Shown piece after piece: positions 54,311 to 62,607 of a stretch of DNA of 64,000 bases. Position 1 is the first letter of the stretch. Every line of letters begins with the position of its first letter. The translations under genes were made by a program, and so were the position numbers. The notes beneath the pieces were generated by a model. The model searched no databases. It was given only the letters and a program-made list of their open reading frames with translations, and was not told where the DNA came from. The stretch is from Micromonospora sp. C28SCA-DRY-2 (GTDB lineage Bacteria > Actinomycetota > Actinomycetes > Mycobacteriales > Micromonosporaceae), in NCBI RefSeq assembly GCF_030519475.1, contig NZ_JAUMKD010000003.1, positions 372,001-436,000 on the forward strand. The letters are read 5' to 3'.

Positions 54311-54685
54311 GTGCGGGTCACCAAGGATCTCGTCGCCGCCTCGGCGACGCCGATGGTGCTGGGCATCCTGGCCGAGGGCGAGAGCTACGGCTACGCCATC
54401 CTGCGACGCATCAACGAACTCTCCGGTGGCGAACTGGACTGGACCGAGGGACTGCTCTACCCACTGCTGCACCGGCTGGAGCGCCTCGGGCACGTCGAGT
54501 CGAGCTGGCAGTCCGTCGCCGGGGAGCGACGGCGCAAGTACTACCGCATCACCAGGAGCGGCCTGGCCGAGCTCGCCGAGCAACGCCGCCAGTGGGACAC
54601 CGTCGTGGGCGCGCTCAAGCAGGTCTGGCGCGGCTCCGGTGAGATCCGGCCGTTCACCGCGATCCCGCTGGAGGGCCCGGCATGA
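54311..54685 (+). CDS. PadR-family regulator
   Basis: 124 aa. PadR winged helix: VLGILAEGESYGYAILRRINELSGGELDWTEGLLYPLLHRLERLGHVES in parts, then GERRRKYYRITRSGLAELAEQRRQW. Short C-terminal helix, so subfamily 2. It starts at a GTG after GGGAGG and overlaps the membrane gene by 4 bp (ATGA). PadR genes paired with a permease-prefix-domain protein are a common actinobacterial pattern. Confidence 0.92.
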   Translation: MRVTKDLVAASATPMVLGILAEGESYGYAILRRINELSGGELDWTEGLLYPLLHRLERLGHVESSWQSVAGERRRKYYRITRSGLAELAEQRRQWDTVVGALKQVWRGSGEIRPFTAIPLEGPA

Positions 54686-56055
54686 CAGCCATGGACGGCC
54701 AGAGCGGACTGGAGGCCCAGTTCGCCCAGTGGCGGCAGCACGTGGAACGCCGCTCGGAGCTGCAACGGTCCGACGCCGACGAACTCGAGGACCACCTCCG
54801 GGGCTCGGTCGACGAGCTGATGGCCATCGGCCTTCGGCCCGACGAGGCGTTCCTGGTCGCCGTCAAGCGCATGGGCAGCCTGAACGACCTGTCCCGCGAG
54901 TTCGCCCGGGAGCACTCGGAGCGGCTCTGGAAACAACTGGTGCTGACCGGCGGGACGGACGGTCCGGTGGTGACCGCCCGGGGCCGGCGCGACCTGCTCG
55001 CGGTGGTCGTCTGCGCGGCGGGCGCGGCGGCCTCCGTCAAGGTCCCGGAGCTGTTCGGGATGAGCTTCGAGCGCGACGGCGCCTTCTACGCGACCAACCT
55101 CAGCCTGTTCACCCTGCCCTGGCTGGCGGCGTTCCTGGCCTGGCGCCGGCACGCCAGCAGGGCGCTGATCGGGGCGCTGGTCGCGCTCTTCGCGGTCGGC
55201 GCGGTGGCGGCCAACGCCTATTCCCTCGCGGAGGACTCCCAGTCGGTGGTCCTGACCGGCATCCACCTCCCCATCGCGCTCTGGCTCGTGGTCGGCCTGG
55301 CGTACGTGGCCGACGACCTGCGCTCGTCACGCCGACGGATGGACTTCATCCGGTTCACCGGCGAGTGCTTCATCTACTACGTCCTCATCGCCCTCGGCGG
55401 CGGGGTGCTGACCGCTTTCGTGTTCGGCACCTTCGAGGCCATCGGGATCTCGCCGGAGGGCTTCGTCTCGCGGTGGCTGCTGCCCTGCGGCGCGGCCGCC
55501 GCGGTGGTGGTGGCCGGTTGGCTCGTCGAGGCCAAGCAGAGCGTGGTCGAGAACATCGCCCCGGTGCTGACGCGGCTGTTCACCCCGCTGTTCACCGCCG
55601 TGCTGCTGGCCTTCCTCGCCGCCCTCGGCGGCAGCGGGACCGGCATCAACGTGGAGCGGGAAGCGCTGATCCTGTTCAACCTCCTGCTGGTCGTGGTGCT
55701 GGGGTTGCTGCTCTACTCGATCTCCGCCCGCGACCCGCTGGCCCCACCCGGCCTCTTCGACAAGCTGCAGTTCGCCCTCGTGGTCAGCGCCCTGGTCATC
55801 GACGTGCTGGTGCTGCTGGAGATCACCGGGCGCATCACCGAGTACGGCACCACGCCCAACAAGGCGGCGGCCCTCGGCGAGAACGTCATCCTGCTGGTCA
55901 ATCTCGCCTGGTCCGCGTGGCTGGTGCTGGGCTTCGTCCGGCGCCGCACCCCGTTCTCGGCGATCGAACGCTGGCAGACCGGCTACCTGCCGGTGTACGC
56001 CGTCTGGGCCTGGGTGGTGGTCCTGCTCTTCCCGCCGTTGTTCGGCTTCCGCTGA
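54682..56055 (+). CDS. Permease-prefix-domain membrane protein
   Basis: 457 aa. The first ~75 residues form the permease prefix helix bundle (FAQWRQHVERRSELQRSDADELEDHLRGSVDELMAIGLRPDEAFLVAVKRMG in parts). About ten hydrophobic segments follow. No ABC or MFS signature is seen, so the transport function is unproven. Coupled to the PadR gene, which should control it. Confidence 0.85.
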   Translation: MTAMDGQSGLEAQFAQWRQHVERRSELQRSDADELEDHLRGSVDELMAIGLRPDEAFLVAVKRMGSLNDLSREFAREHSERLWKQLVLTGGTDGPVVTARGRRDLLAVVVCAAGAAASVKVPELFGMSFERDGAFYATNLSLFTLPWLAAFLAWRRHASRALIGALVALFAVGAVAANAYSLAEDSQSVVLTGIHLPIALWLVVGLAYVADDLRSSRRRMDFIRFTGECFIYYVLIALGGGVLTAFVFGTFEAIGISPEGFVSRWLLPCGAAAAVVVAGWLVEAKQSVVENIAPVLTRLFTPLFTAVLLAFLAALGGSGTGINVEREALILFNLLLVVVLGLLLYSISARDPLAPPGLFDKLQFALVVSALVIDVLVLLEITGRITEYGTTPNKAAALGENVILLVNLAWSAWLVLGFVRRRTPFSAIERWQTGYLPVYAVWAWVVVLLFPPLFGFR

Positions 56056-56241
56056 CCGGCCGGAGCCGGCCGCCCCGGAAAGCCCGCGCACGGCCCGTGG
56101 GGCGGTGCGCGGACGGCCGTCCGTCGGCCGTGGACCGTTGACGACGGTATCCGCCTGCTCTAGGGTCCTCCGATAACGGTCCTGGCCGTAATCTTCACAG
56201 CTACGGGCGTCCTCAGGACCGACCAGTCGGAAGGATGCACG

Positions 56242-58197
56242 ATGTCGGGAAGTCTCTCGCGACGAGCCGTCCTCGCCGGTATCGGCGCAGTAACGGCAGG
56301 AGCCGTATTCCCCCGGGCGGCCCACGCCGCAGCCGCTGACGACCTCGCCGACCCGCTCCGCGTGGCGATCAGCGACCTCGGCCCGGCCTCCCGGGTACTC
56401 AACTTCGGCAACGGCGTCCGGGTCGGCAACGAGATCTGGTTCGCCACCCGCCAGATCCTGCCCACCCGGGTCGCCGCGTACGACCTGACCGAGCGCCGGA
56501 TCACCAAGACCGCGCTCATTCCCGGCGTGCCCGGCATCTGGGGCATCGACGCCGTCGGCACGGACGTCTTCGTCTCCTCGTACTCCCCCGGCCTGCTGTT
56601 CCGGGTGGACACCCGCACCCTCGACGTGACCCAGGTGCTCGACCTCCGCGAGGAGGTCGGCTGGACCACCAAGGCCTCGCCCGACGGCAAGGTCTTCGTC
56701 GGCACCTACCCCTCCGCCCGACTCTGGGAGTACGACCCGGCGACCGGCCGCGCCACCGACCACGGCCGGATGGACCCCGACGAGACCTACGTCCGCGACC
56801 TGGTGGCCACCGACACCACCGTCTACTGCGGCATCGGCTCCCACGCCGGGCTGGTCGCCTACGACCGGGCCAGCGGCACCCGGACCGACATCCTCCCGGC
56901 CGAACTGCGCGACCGCACCTTCGGGGCGGTCTGTCACCTGGCCGGCGACCACCTCGTGGTGGGCATCTCGCCCACCGCCGAGGTCCTGGTGGTCGACACC
57001 CGGGACCACAGCCGCCACCAGATCCTCAAGACCCCGAACGACTCGTTCGTCGTCGGCATCACCAGCCGGGGTGACGAGATCTTCTACACCACCCGCCCGA
57101 GCGGGTCGCTCTACCGCTTCCGGCTCGGCGACAGCGCGCCGACGCTGGTCGGGGTGCCGGTGGCGGAGGCGTCGAACGTGCGGCTCGGCTTCCTCGACGA
57201 CGGCCGGCTCTGGGCCGTGCAGGGCGCCGGCGGGATCCTCTACGACCTGGACACCCGCGCCACCGAGGCGCTGGACATGAGTTCCCCGGACCTCGCCCCG
57301 ACCCCGGAGCGGCCGATGTCGCTCTGCCACGCCGGGGACCGGATCGTCGTCGGGGGCACGCTCGGCGTGCAGGTCGTCTCCACCGAGGTCGACCCCGCCT
57401 TCCCCAGCTACCGGGTGCCCTTCGGCGGTGAGGCCAAGGACATGGAGGCGTACGGCGGCGTCGTGCACATGGGCGTCTACACCCTGGCCCGCTACCTCAC
57501 CCTGCCCACCGGCGGCCGGGAGGTGACCGAGGTGGCGCGGGTCGACGCGGGCCAGGAGCAGACCCGGCCCACGTCGTTGACCGTCGACCCGCGCCGGGGC
57601 CTGGTGCTGATGTCCACCGAGCCGGATTACGGCCGCTGGGAGGGCGCCCTCAACATCTGGGACGGCCAGCGGTTCCGCAGCTGGCGGGGGATCCTGCCGG
57701 ACCAGACCGTGCAGGCCGTCTGCCCCGACCCGCACGGCGTGTTCCTGGGCGGCAGCATCATCAACGGCTACGGCACCACCCCGACGACCAGCCGGGCGAA
57801 ACTCGGCTACTTCGACTACCGCACCGAGCGGCTGGCCTGGCTCGTCGAGCCGACCGCGGCGGGGGTGATCGTCGACCTCAAGCTGATCGGCCGGGTGCTG
57901 GTCGGCGTGACCCGTGACGGCGAGCTGTTCGCCCTGGATCCGCGCACCCGGGAGGTGCTCTGGCGGGTCGACGTCGGCACGGTCGGCGGGAAGCTGGCGG
58001 TGATCGACGACCGGATCTTCGGCACCGACGGGGGCCGGCTGTGGACGGTCCGGGTCAGCCGCCGGGAGCCGACGCCGAGCGTGCTCGCCGAAGGGCTCAA
58101 CCAGAACTGGTTCGGCGCCCCGGAGGTGGTCACCGACGGCGTGCGCAGCCTCTTCACCACCCGGGGCGTCAACCTGATCCGGGTCGATCTGGGCTGA
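56242..58197 (+). CDS. Tat-exported PQQ/BamB-like beta-propeller protein
   Basis: 651 aa. Tat signal (SRRAVLAGIGAVTAGAVF, cut near AAHAAA). The rest is a beta-propeller with repeated blade motifs: WFATRQILPTRVAAYDLTE, VFVSSYSPGLLFRVDTRT, VFVGTYPSARLWEYDPATG, YCGIGSHAGLVAYDRASG, GELFALDPRTREVLWRVDVG. This is the PQQ-binding-like/WD40-like group. No catalytic residues are visible; ligand binding or a scaffold role is possible. GGAAGG lies 7 bp before the ATG. Confidence 0.82.
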   Translation: MSGSLSRRAVLAGIGAVTAGAVFPRAAHAAAADDLADPLRVAISDLGPASRVLNFGNGVRVGNEIWFATRQILPTRVAAYDLTERRITKTALIPGVPGIWGIDAVGTDVFVSSYSPGLLFRVDTRTLDVTQVLDLREEVGWTTKASPDGKVFVGTYPSARLWEYDPATGRATDHGRMDPDETYVRDLVATDTTVYCGIGSHAGLVAYDRASGTRTDILPAELRDRTFGAVCHLAGDHLVVGISPTAEVLVVDTRDHSRHQILKTPNDSFVVGITSRGDEIFYTTRPSGSLYRFRLGDSAPTLVGVPVAEASNVRLGFLDDGRLWAVQGAGGILYDLDTRATEALDMSSPDLAPTPERPMSLCHAGDRIVVGGTLGVQVVSTEVDPAFPSYRVPFGGEAKDMEAYGGVVHMGVYTLARYLTLPTGGREVTEVARVDAGQEQTRPTSLTVDPRRGLVLMSTEPDYGRWEGALNIWDGQRFRSWRGILPDQTVQAVCPDPHGVFLGGSIINGYGTTPTTSRAKLGYFDYRTERLAWLVEPTAAGVIVDLKLIGRVLVGVTRDGELFALDPRTREVLWRVDVGTVGGKLAVIDDRIFGTDGGRLWTVRVSRREPTPSVLAEGLNQNWFGAPEVVTDGVRSLFTTRGVNLIRVDLG

Positions 58198-58355
58198 CCG
58201 GGGGATCGGTGCCCCGGGTGCGCCGCAGGACAGGGGTGTGGCGCGCCCGGGGCCCGCTCTTTCCCGTACGCCGGGACGCCTCGCCGTCACTCGCGCGGCC
58301 GCCGGTGCGGCCGGGGCCGCCGCGCGTCAGCCCGCGGGCGGCGGCCGGGAAGCCC

Positions 58356-58853
58356 TCAGGCCCGCACCGCGTCGATGGCCTTCTTCAGCGCGCGGGGAGC
58401 GGTCGGCTTGCGGGGCGCGTTCTTCATCATGTCGGCCAGCCGCGCACCGAGCGCCTGCAACTGGTCAGCGCCGACACCGGCCCGAAGCTTGGGGAACCAC
58501 TCCTGTTCCTCCTCCTCGATGTGGTGGGTGACCACCTCGATCAGGACCATGGTCTTGGCTTCGAAGTGCTCGTCGTCGGGGCTCATCATGGCGAGTTCGA
58601 AGCTGAGCACGTCGGCGACGTGGTGCTCCTCGTAGGACTCCAGCACCGTCTCGTTGAGGTCGGGCAGCAGCCGGCGCGCCTCGGGGTACACGCACTCGTT
58701 CTCGACGTAGGTGTGCACGGTCAGGGCCTCGATGATCTGGTTGACCACCTGGCCGCGCCTGCGCGTGTCGGATCCGGCGTCCTGGAATTCCTGGAACAAC
58801 CCGCGGATCTTGCGGTGATCCTCGACGAGCAGGTCGATGGCGTCGGTCGGCAT
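58356..58853 (-). CDS. Hemerythrin-domain protein
   Basis: 165 aa. Hemerythrin HHE pattern: DLLVEDHRKIRGLFQEF (His near 13), EALTVHTYVENECVYPEARR (HTYVENE, His/Glu ligands), EEHHVADVLSFEL, and TMVLIEVVTHHIEEEEQEWFPKL. These residues bind a di-iron site that can hold oxygen or nitric oxide. The Lys/Arg-rich C-terminus is a family feature. Cytoplasmic. Confidence 0.92.
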   Translation of the reverse strand: MPTDAIDLLVEDHRKIRGLFQEFQDAGSDTRRRGQVVNQIIEALTVHTYVENECVYPEARRLLPDLNETVLESYEEHHVADVLSFELAMMSPDDEHFEAKTMVLIEVVTHHIEEEEQEWFPKLRAGVGADQLQALGARLADMMKNAPRKPTAPRALKKAIDAVRA

Positions 58854-59199
58854 GAGGCTCCCTCGGGCGACTGTCCTGGCGTCTCAGAGCCTAGGACGGG
58901 CCGGGCCCGCCGCGCCGAGGTATCGATGACTCCGGATGCCCGCGCGGCGACCCCGAACCAACCGTGCCGGACGGTGGAGCCCGGACGGCGGACGCACCAG
59001 GGCGGACGGCCGGGGCGGGCGCGAACCGGGCCGGCGGACCGGGGTGGATCCGCCGTGGGCATTCCGCGCCACCTGACGTCGGATGCCGGCGACTGCCGCG
59101 AACACGTCAGGAGATGGTGATTTGCCGACGCGTGCTGCACTGTGGAGGTTCCCCGGCGTCGAGCGTCGGCGGTCGGGCAACCGCGGGGCGGAGGGTGCG
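58854..59199. other. Intergenic region without a gene
   Basis: 346 bp between divergent genes (hemerythrin and the two-TM protein). No frame with family resemblance. It must carry both promoters; no clear boxes found. Confidence 0.4.
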
Positions 59200-59583
59200 A
59201 TGGACAGCCGTGCGAGGCGGAGAATCCGGTGGGGGGCGGTCGTCGCGGCGGTGGTCGGCCTCGCCGGCCTGTCCGTCGGGGCCGTCGAGCTCACGCGGGT
59301 CTTCCTGGGCCAGCCGCTGGACGTCCAGGCGAACACCGCCGACGTGGTGAGCATGGTCGTGGCGGTGGTCGCCCTCGCCGTCGGCGTGGTCGGCGTCGTC
59401 CTCACCGGCCGACAGCTCCGGCAGCGGCCGCCCGAGTCCGGGGAGTCCCGCACCGTCCCGCAGACGCAGATCATCAGCGCCAGCGCACCCGGCGCCGCCG
59501 CGTACGGGGCGATGAACGGCGACGTGATCCACCACCAGTTGCCGCCTCGCCGCTCCGGCGACGCCACCGGCCCGGAAGCGTGA
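59200..59583 (+). CDS. Small two-TM protein with AAYGAMNGDVIHH tail
   Basis: 127 aa. Two membrane segments (WGAVVAAVVGLAGLSVGAVEL, VVSMVVAVVALAVGVVGVVLTG), then a polar tail SASAPGAAAYGAMNGDVIHHQ. Similar tails of the form A-P-G-A-x-A-x-G-x-x-N-G-D-x-x-H-H occur in actinobacterial NTPase/TPR conflict-type proteins, from memory. The ATG at 59200 has GGAGGG upstream. First of a three-gene plus-strand cluster. Function unknown. Confidence 0.7.
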   Translation: MDSRARRRIRWGAVVAAVVGLAGLSVGAVELTRVFLGQPLDVQANTADVVSMVVAVVALAVGVVGVVLTGRQLRQRPPESGESRTVPQTQIISASAPGAAAYGAMNGDVIHHQLPPRRSGDATGPEA

Positions 59584-59593
59584 GGCGGAGCCG

Positions 59594-59788
59594 GTGACGC
59601 GGGCGGGCGCTCCGGACGACCCGGCCGCCACCCCGGCGCCGCGGCAGGAGGTCCACGCGGACGGCGCAGCGTTCCGGGCGACCGCCGACGTCGCCCGGGC
59701 CTCGGTGGCGGCCGCGTGGTGGCGGACCGGCGCGCTCGTGCACACCGTCCTGCGCCCCGGACTGGTGAACGACCGCTGGCGCGGCTGA
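59594..59788 (+). CDS. Small hypothetical protein
   Basis: 64 codons from a GTG with GGAGCC just upstream, 10 bp after the two-TM gene. The C-terminal half (DGAAFRATADVARASVAAAWWRTG) could be one amphipathic or weak membrane helix. No family recognised. Position suggests it belongs to the cluster. Confidence 0.45.
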   Translation: MTRAGAPDDPAATPAPRQEVHADGAAFRATADVARASVAAAWWRTGALVHTVLRPGLVNDRWRG

Positions 59789-59866
59789 CCTCTGCCCCGT
59801 TCGAGGCAGGCCCGACCCGGTGCGGTCGACGCGCGGGCGAACGGGGCGCCCCGGTGCATAGGATCG

Positions 59867-60742
59867 GTGGATGCCACCGCCACCTGGGCCAGCCCGTTGA
59901 CGGGCCGCGACGAGCCGGCCCGCCCTGGCCTGGCACCCGGCGCCCGCTCACCGGCGGGCACCCTGTTCGCGGCCCTGTACGGCGAGCTGACTCGCCATCC
60001 CTGGCGCGACCCGGACAGCGCGCTGGATCCGTACTTCCTGTTCCACGAGCGGTCGCTCGCCATGGGGTGGCTCGACGGCGCGGCGGCCGGGGACACCGGC
60101 GACCCGGCCCTCCGGGCGGCTGGCCTGTGGGGCATGAACGACGCCGGGGAGGATCACCCGCTCGCCGCACCCGGGGCGTCCCTGGTCGCGTGGTTCCAGG
60201 TGGGCGCCGAACCGGTGCCCGGTGACCGTCCGCTGCCGGTGCAGCCGTTCCTGCGCTGCGCCGGCGACGCGGTGGCGCGGATCGGCGCGCTGAGGTTGCG
60301 GGCGGTGCAGGTGTTGCTGCCCGTCCAGGGCCTGGCCAGCGCGGCGCGTCCGGAGCCCGCGTTGATGCCGTCGCTGCTCAGCGCCGGCTGGTTCCGCGAC
60401 GCTGATCCGCGGTCGAGGACGCGGGTGCGGGTCACGCTGGACAGCGGCCAGGCACCGTCCATCCCCTCGGCGGCGCCGCGGATGCGGGAGTGGCTGGGCC
60501 GGCTGGACCAGGACGTGTTCCGGTGCGAGTCGTTGTCGCTGGCCGACCACGACCCGCTGACCCGGCGGCCCCCGTTCGACGACGGCTTCTGGACCGGCCC
60601 GTCCCGGCACCGGGCGACCTTCCACGGGACGCTCGCCGAGTGGTCGCTGGACGCGCTCGGCTGGCTGGGCGCGTTCCTCGCCGACCTGAGCGCCCGGCAG
60701 GGGATCGGCACTCCGCTGCTGCTCACCGCCAGCCGGTCATGA
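59867..60742 (+). CDS. Hypothetical soluble protein
   Basis: 291 aa from a GTG preceded by AGGATCG. No signal peptide or membrane segment. Mixed alpha/beta with distinctive blocks (DPDSALDPYFLFHERSLAMGW, LRLRAVQVLLPVQGLASAARP, HRATFHGTLAEWSLDALGWLGAFLADLSARQG). I do not recognise it. Lies 78 bp after the small gene; a strong hairpin follows at 60914-60962. Confidence 0.65.
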   Translation: MDATATWASPLTGRDEPARPGLAPGARSPAGTLFAALYGELTRHPWRDPDSALDPYFLFHERSLAMGWLDGAAAGDTGDPALRAAGLWGMNDAGEDHPLAAPGASLVAWFQVGAEPVPGDRPLPVQPFLRCAGDAVARIGALRLRAVQVLLPVQGLASAARPEPALMPSLLSAGWFRDADPRSRTRVRVTLDSGQAPSIPSAAPRMREWLGRLDQDVFRCESLSLADHDPLTRRPPFDDGFWTGPSRHRATFHGTLAEWSLDALGWLGAFLADLSARQGIGTPLLLTASRS

Positions 60743-60913
60743 CCGCCGGCGCCCGGTGCGCCAGCACCGCCCCGGCGCACCGCCCGGGTCGGCATCGCGC
60801 AGGGACGAGCCGCCGCAGCTCGGCCGAGAACCAGTCGACGGCCAGCGCCACGCTCCGGTCGTCCGATTCCTGGCCGCCCTTCGACCGACCCGACCGGTAT
60901 CCGGCCGGGAACG

Positions 60914-60962
60914 CCGGAACGGCCCGTTCGTCGCGGTCAGCGGGCGACGACGGGCCGTCCGG
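60914..60962 (+). terminator. Long hairpin after the unknown cluster
   Basis: Nearly perfect arms (CCGGAACGGCCCGTTCGTCGC with its complement, two one-base bulges) around GGTCAGCGG, about 170 bp after the stop at 60742. The remaining intergenic sequence to 61109 shows no gene. Confidence 0.5.
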
Positions 60963-61109
60963 AGTCGGACCGCGGGAAGCGAACGGTCGCGCGGGTCAGA
61001 GGTCGTCGGGCCGGGCACCACCGACCTCCGCGGCAAGCGGGGTCAGGCATGGTCGCGGTCGTAACGGGAATCGGGGTGCCGCGACCGGCACGGACGGAGG
61101 AGGCGGCCC

Positions 61110-61838
61110 ATGACGGACCCATCGCGCACCGGGTCGGACGACGCCCGCGCGGACGGCGGCTTCGCCGTCGTGGAGCTGTTCACCTCGCAGGGCTGCTCGA
61201 GCTGTCCACCGGCCGAGGAGGTGCTGACCGACATCGAGCGCGACGCCCGGGAGCGGGCACTACCGGTCTTCGCCCTCGGCTTCCACGTCGACTACTGGGA
61301 CTACCTCGGCTGGCCCGACCCGTTCGCCGACGCGGCGTACACCAGGCGGCAGGAGGCGTACGCCCGGGCCCTCGGCTCCGGACGGCTGTACACCCCGCAG
61401 ATGGTCGTCAACGGCACCGTCGAGTTCGTCGGGTCCGACCGACGGCGGGCGGCGGACGCGATCGCGTCCGCCCTGACGGCGGCGCCCGGCGCGCCGCTCG
61501 TACTGTCGGTCGAGGACTCCCCCGACGGCGGCCGGGTGGTGGTGGACTACCAGACCCCCGGCACCGCGGAGCCGGCGGTGCTGAACGTGGCGGTGGTGGA
61601 GCGCGGCCTGGCGAGCGACGTCGCCCGGGGTGAGAACGCCGGACGGACGCTGCGGCAGGACAACGTGGTACGCGCCTTCCGGTCGGCCCGGCTCGACAGC
61701 GAGCGGGGACGGGTGGAGCTGGCGGTGCCGCCCGACCTCGACCGCCGGCAGGCGTCGGTAATCGGCTACCTCCAGCACGACGGCGACCGGGCAGTCGTCG
61801 CCGCCGCGGCCGTGGAGGTGTCCGCGCCGGCCCGATGA
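61110..61838 (+). CDS. DUF1223 thioredoxin-like protein
   Basis: 242 aa. DUF1223 pattern: VVELFTSQGCSSCPPAEEVL with the CSSC redox motif, FALGFHVDYWDYLGWPDPFADAAYTRRQEAYA, YTPQMVVNGTVEFVGSD. Family members are often exported; this one has no signal peptide, so it should be cytoplasmic. GGAGGAGG precedes the ATG. Function unestablished; thiol-disulfide chemistry likely. Confidence 0.9.
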   Translation: MTDPSRTGSDDARADGGFAVVELFTSQGCSSCPPAEEVLTDIERDARERALPVFALGFHVDYWDYLGWPDPFADAAYTRRQEAYARALGSGRLYTPQMVVNGTVEFVGSDRRRAADAIASALTAAPGAPLVLSVEDSPDGGRVVVDYQTPGTAEPAVLNVAVVERGLASDVARGENAGRTLRQDNVVRAFRSARLDSERGRVELAVPPDLDRRQASVIGYLQHDGDRAVVAAAAVEVSAPAR

Positions 61839-62100
61839 GCGTCACGGCGGGCAACCTCCGCGCCTGACGGGGTACGCCCCGGGGTGGCCGCGCTCCCCGC
61901 GACGCGCTCCCGATGGCCGGGCCCGGCGGGTCCGGTGCCGGCGGCCGAGTACGACCGACCGCCGCCCCGCACCGCACGGGACCGGCGGTGGCGGCGTTGT
62001 CGTACCGATGGTCCATGATCCCTGTCGTCACAGCGGCACGGATGTGGGCCGGCGTGGGCAGCATCGTGCCCGCAGCCGGTCTCCGGCGGGGAGGTCGGAG

Positions 62101-62607
62101 ATGACGGAGGCGGTCGAAGCCTCGTGGCGACGACGAAGCGTGCTGCGGGTGGTGCCACCCGCCCGGGCGCGCAAGCTGGCCAAGGTGCCCTTCGTCGAGT
62201 TGGCCGACGGGCGCCTGCAGGGCGTGGTGTCCAGCGGTTCCGACATCGAGCGGGTGTACGTCTCGTCGGTGGCCGCCGGCACCCACGCGTACCACTGCAG
62301 CACCAACAACAACCGGCCCTGCGGCGGGCTGCGGGGCAACCCCTGCAAGCACCTGCACGCGCTGGCCGACGAGGCGATCATCCAGTACGGCGTCGAGCCG
62401 GTCGCCCGCTACCTGCGGGTGGACGTCGGTGACGGGGTGGACACCGGCGCGGAGCTGTTCGCCCGGATGGATCCCCGGCACGAGCCGAGCCCGGCGGCGG
62501 TGGTGTTCAGCCGCTTCCTGCACCACCTGGCCTACCTGGAGGTGCCGGAGAGCACCGCGCCGCTGCCCGAGTTGCAGTGGTTCCCGGCGAGCGCGGCGGT
62601 GGGCTGA
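62101..62607 (+). CDS. SWIM-zinc-finger-like protein
   Basis: 168 aa. The central motif AYHCSTNNNRPCGGLRGNPCKHLHALADEAI gives a C-x(7)-C-x(7)-C-x-H pattern close to SWIM zinc fingers (C-x-C-x(n)-C-x-H), here with a wider first gap. Flanks are helical. Its stop overlaps the next start (TGATG), so the pair is translationally coupled. SWIM proteins of this kind occur with MoxR/VWA gene sets; none of those genes is in the window. Confidence 0.75.
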   Translation: MTEAVEASWRRRSVLRVVPPARARKLAKVPFVELADGRLQGVVSSGSDIERVYVSSVAAGTHAYHCSTNNNRPCGGLRGNPCKHLHALADEAIIQYGVEPVARYLRVDVGDGVDTGAELFARMDPRHEPSPAAVVFSRFLHHLAYLEVPESTAPLPELQWFPASAAVG

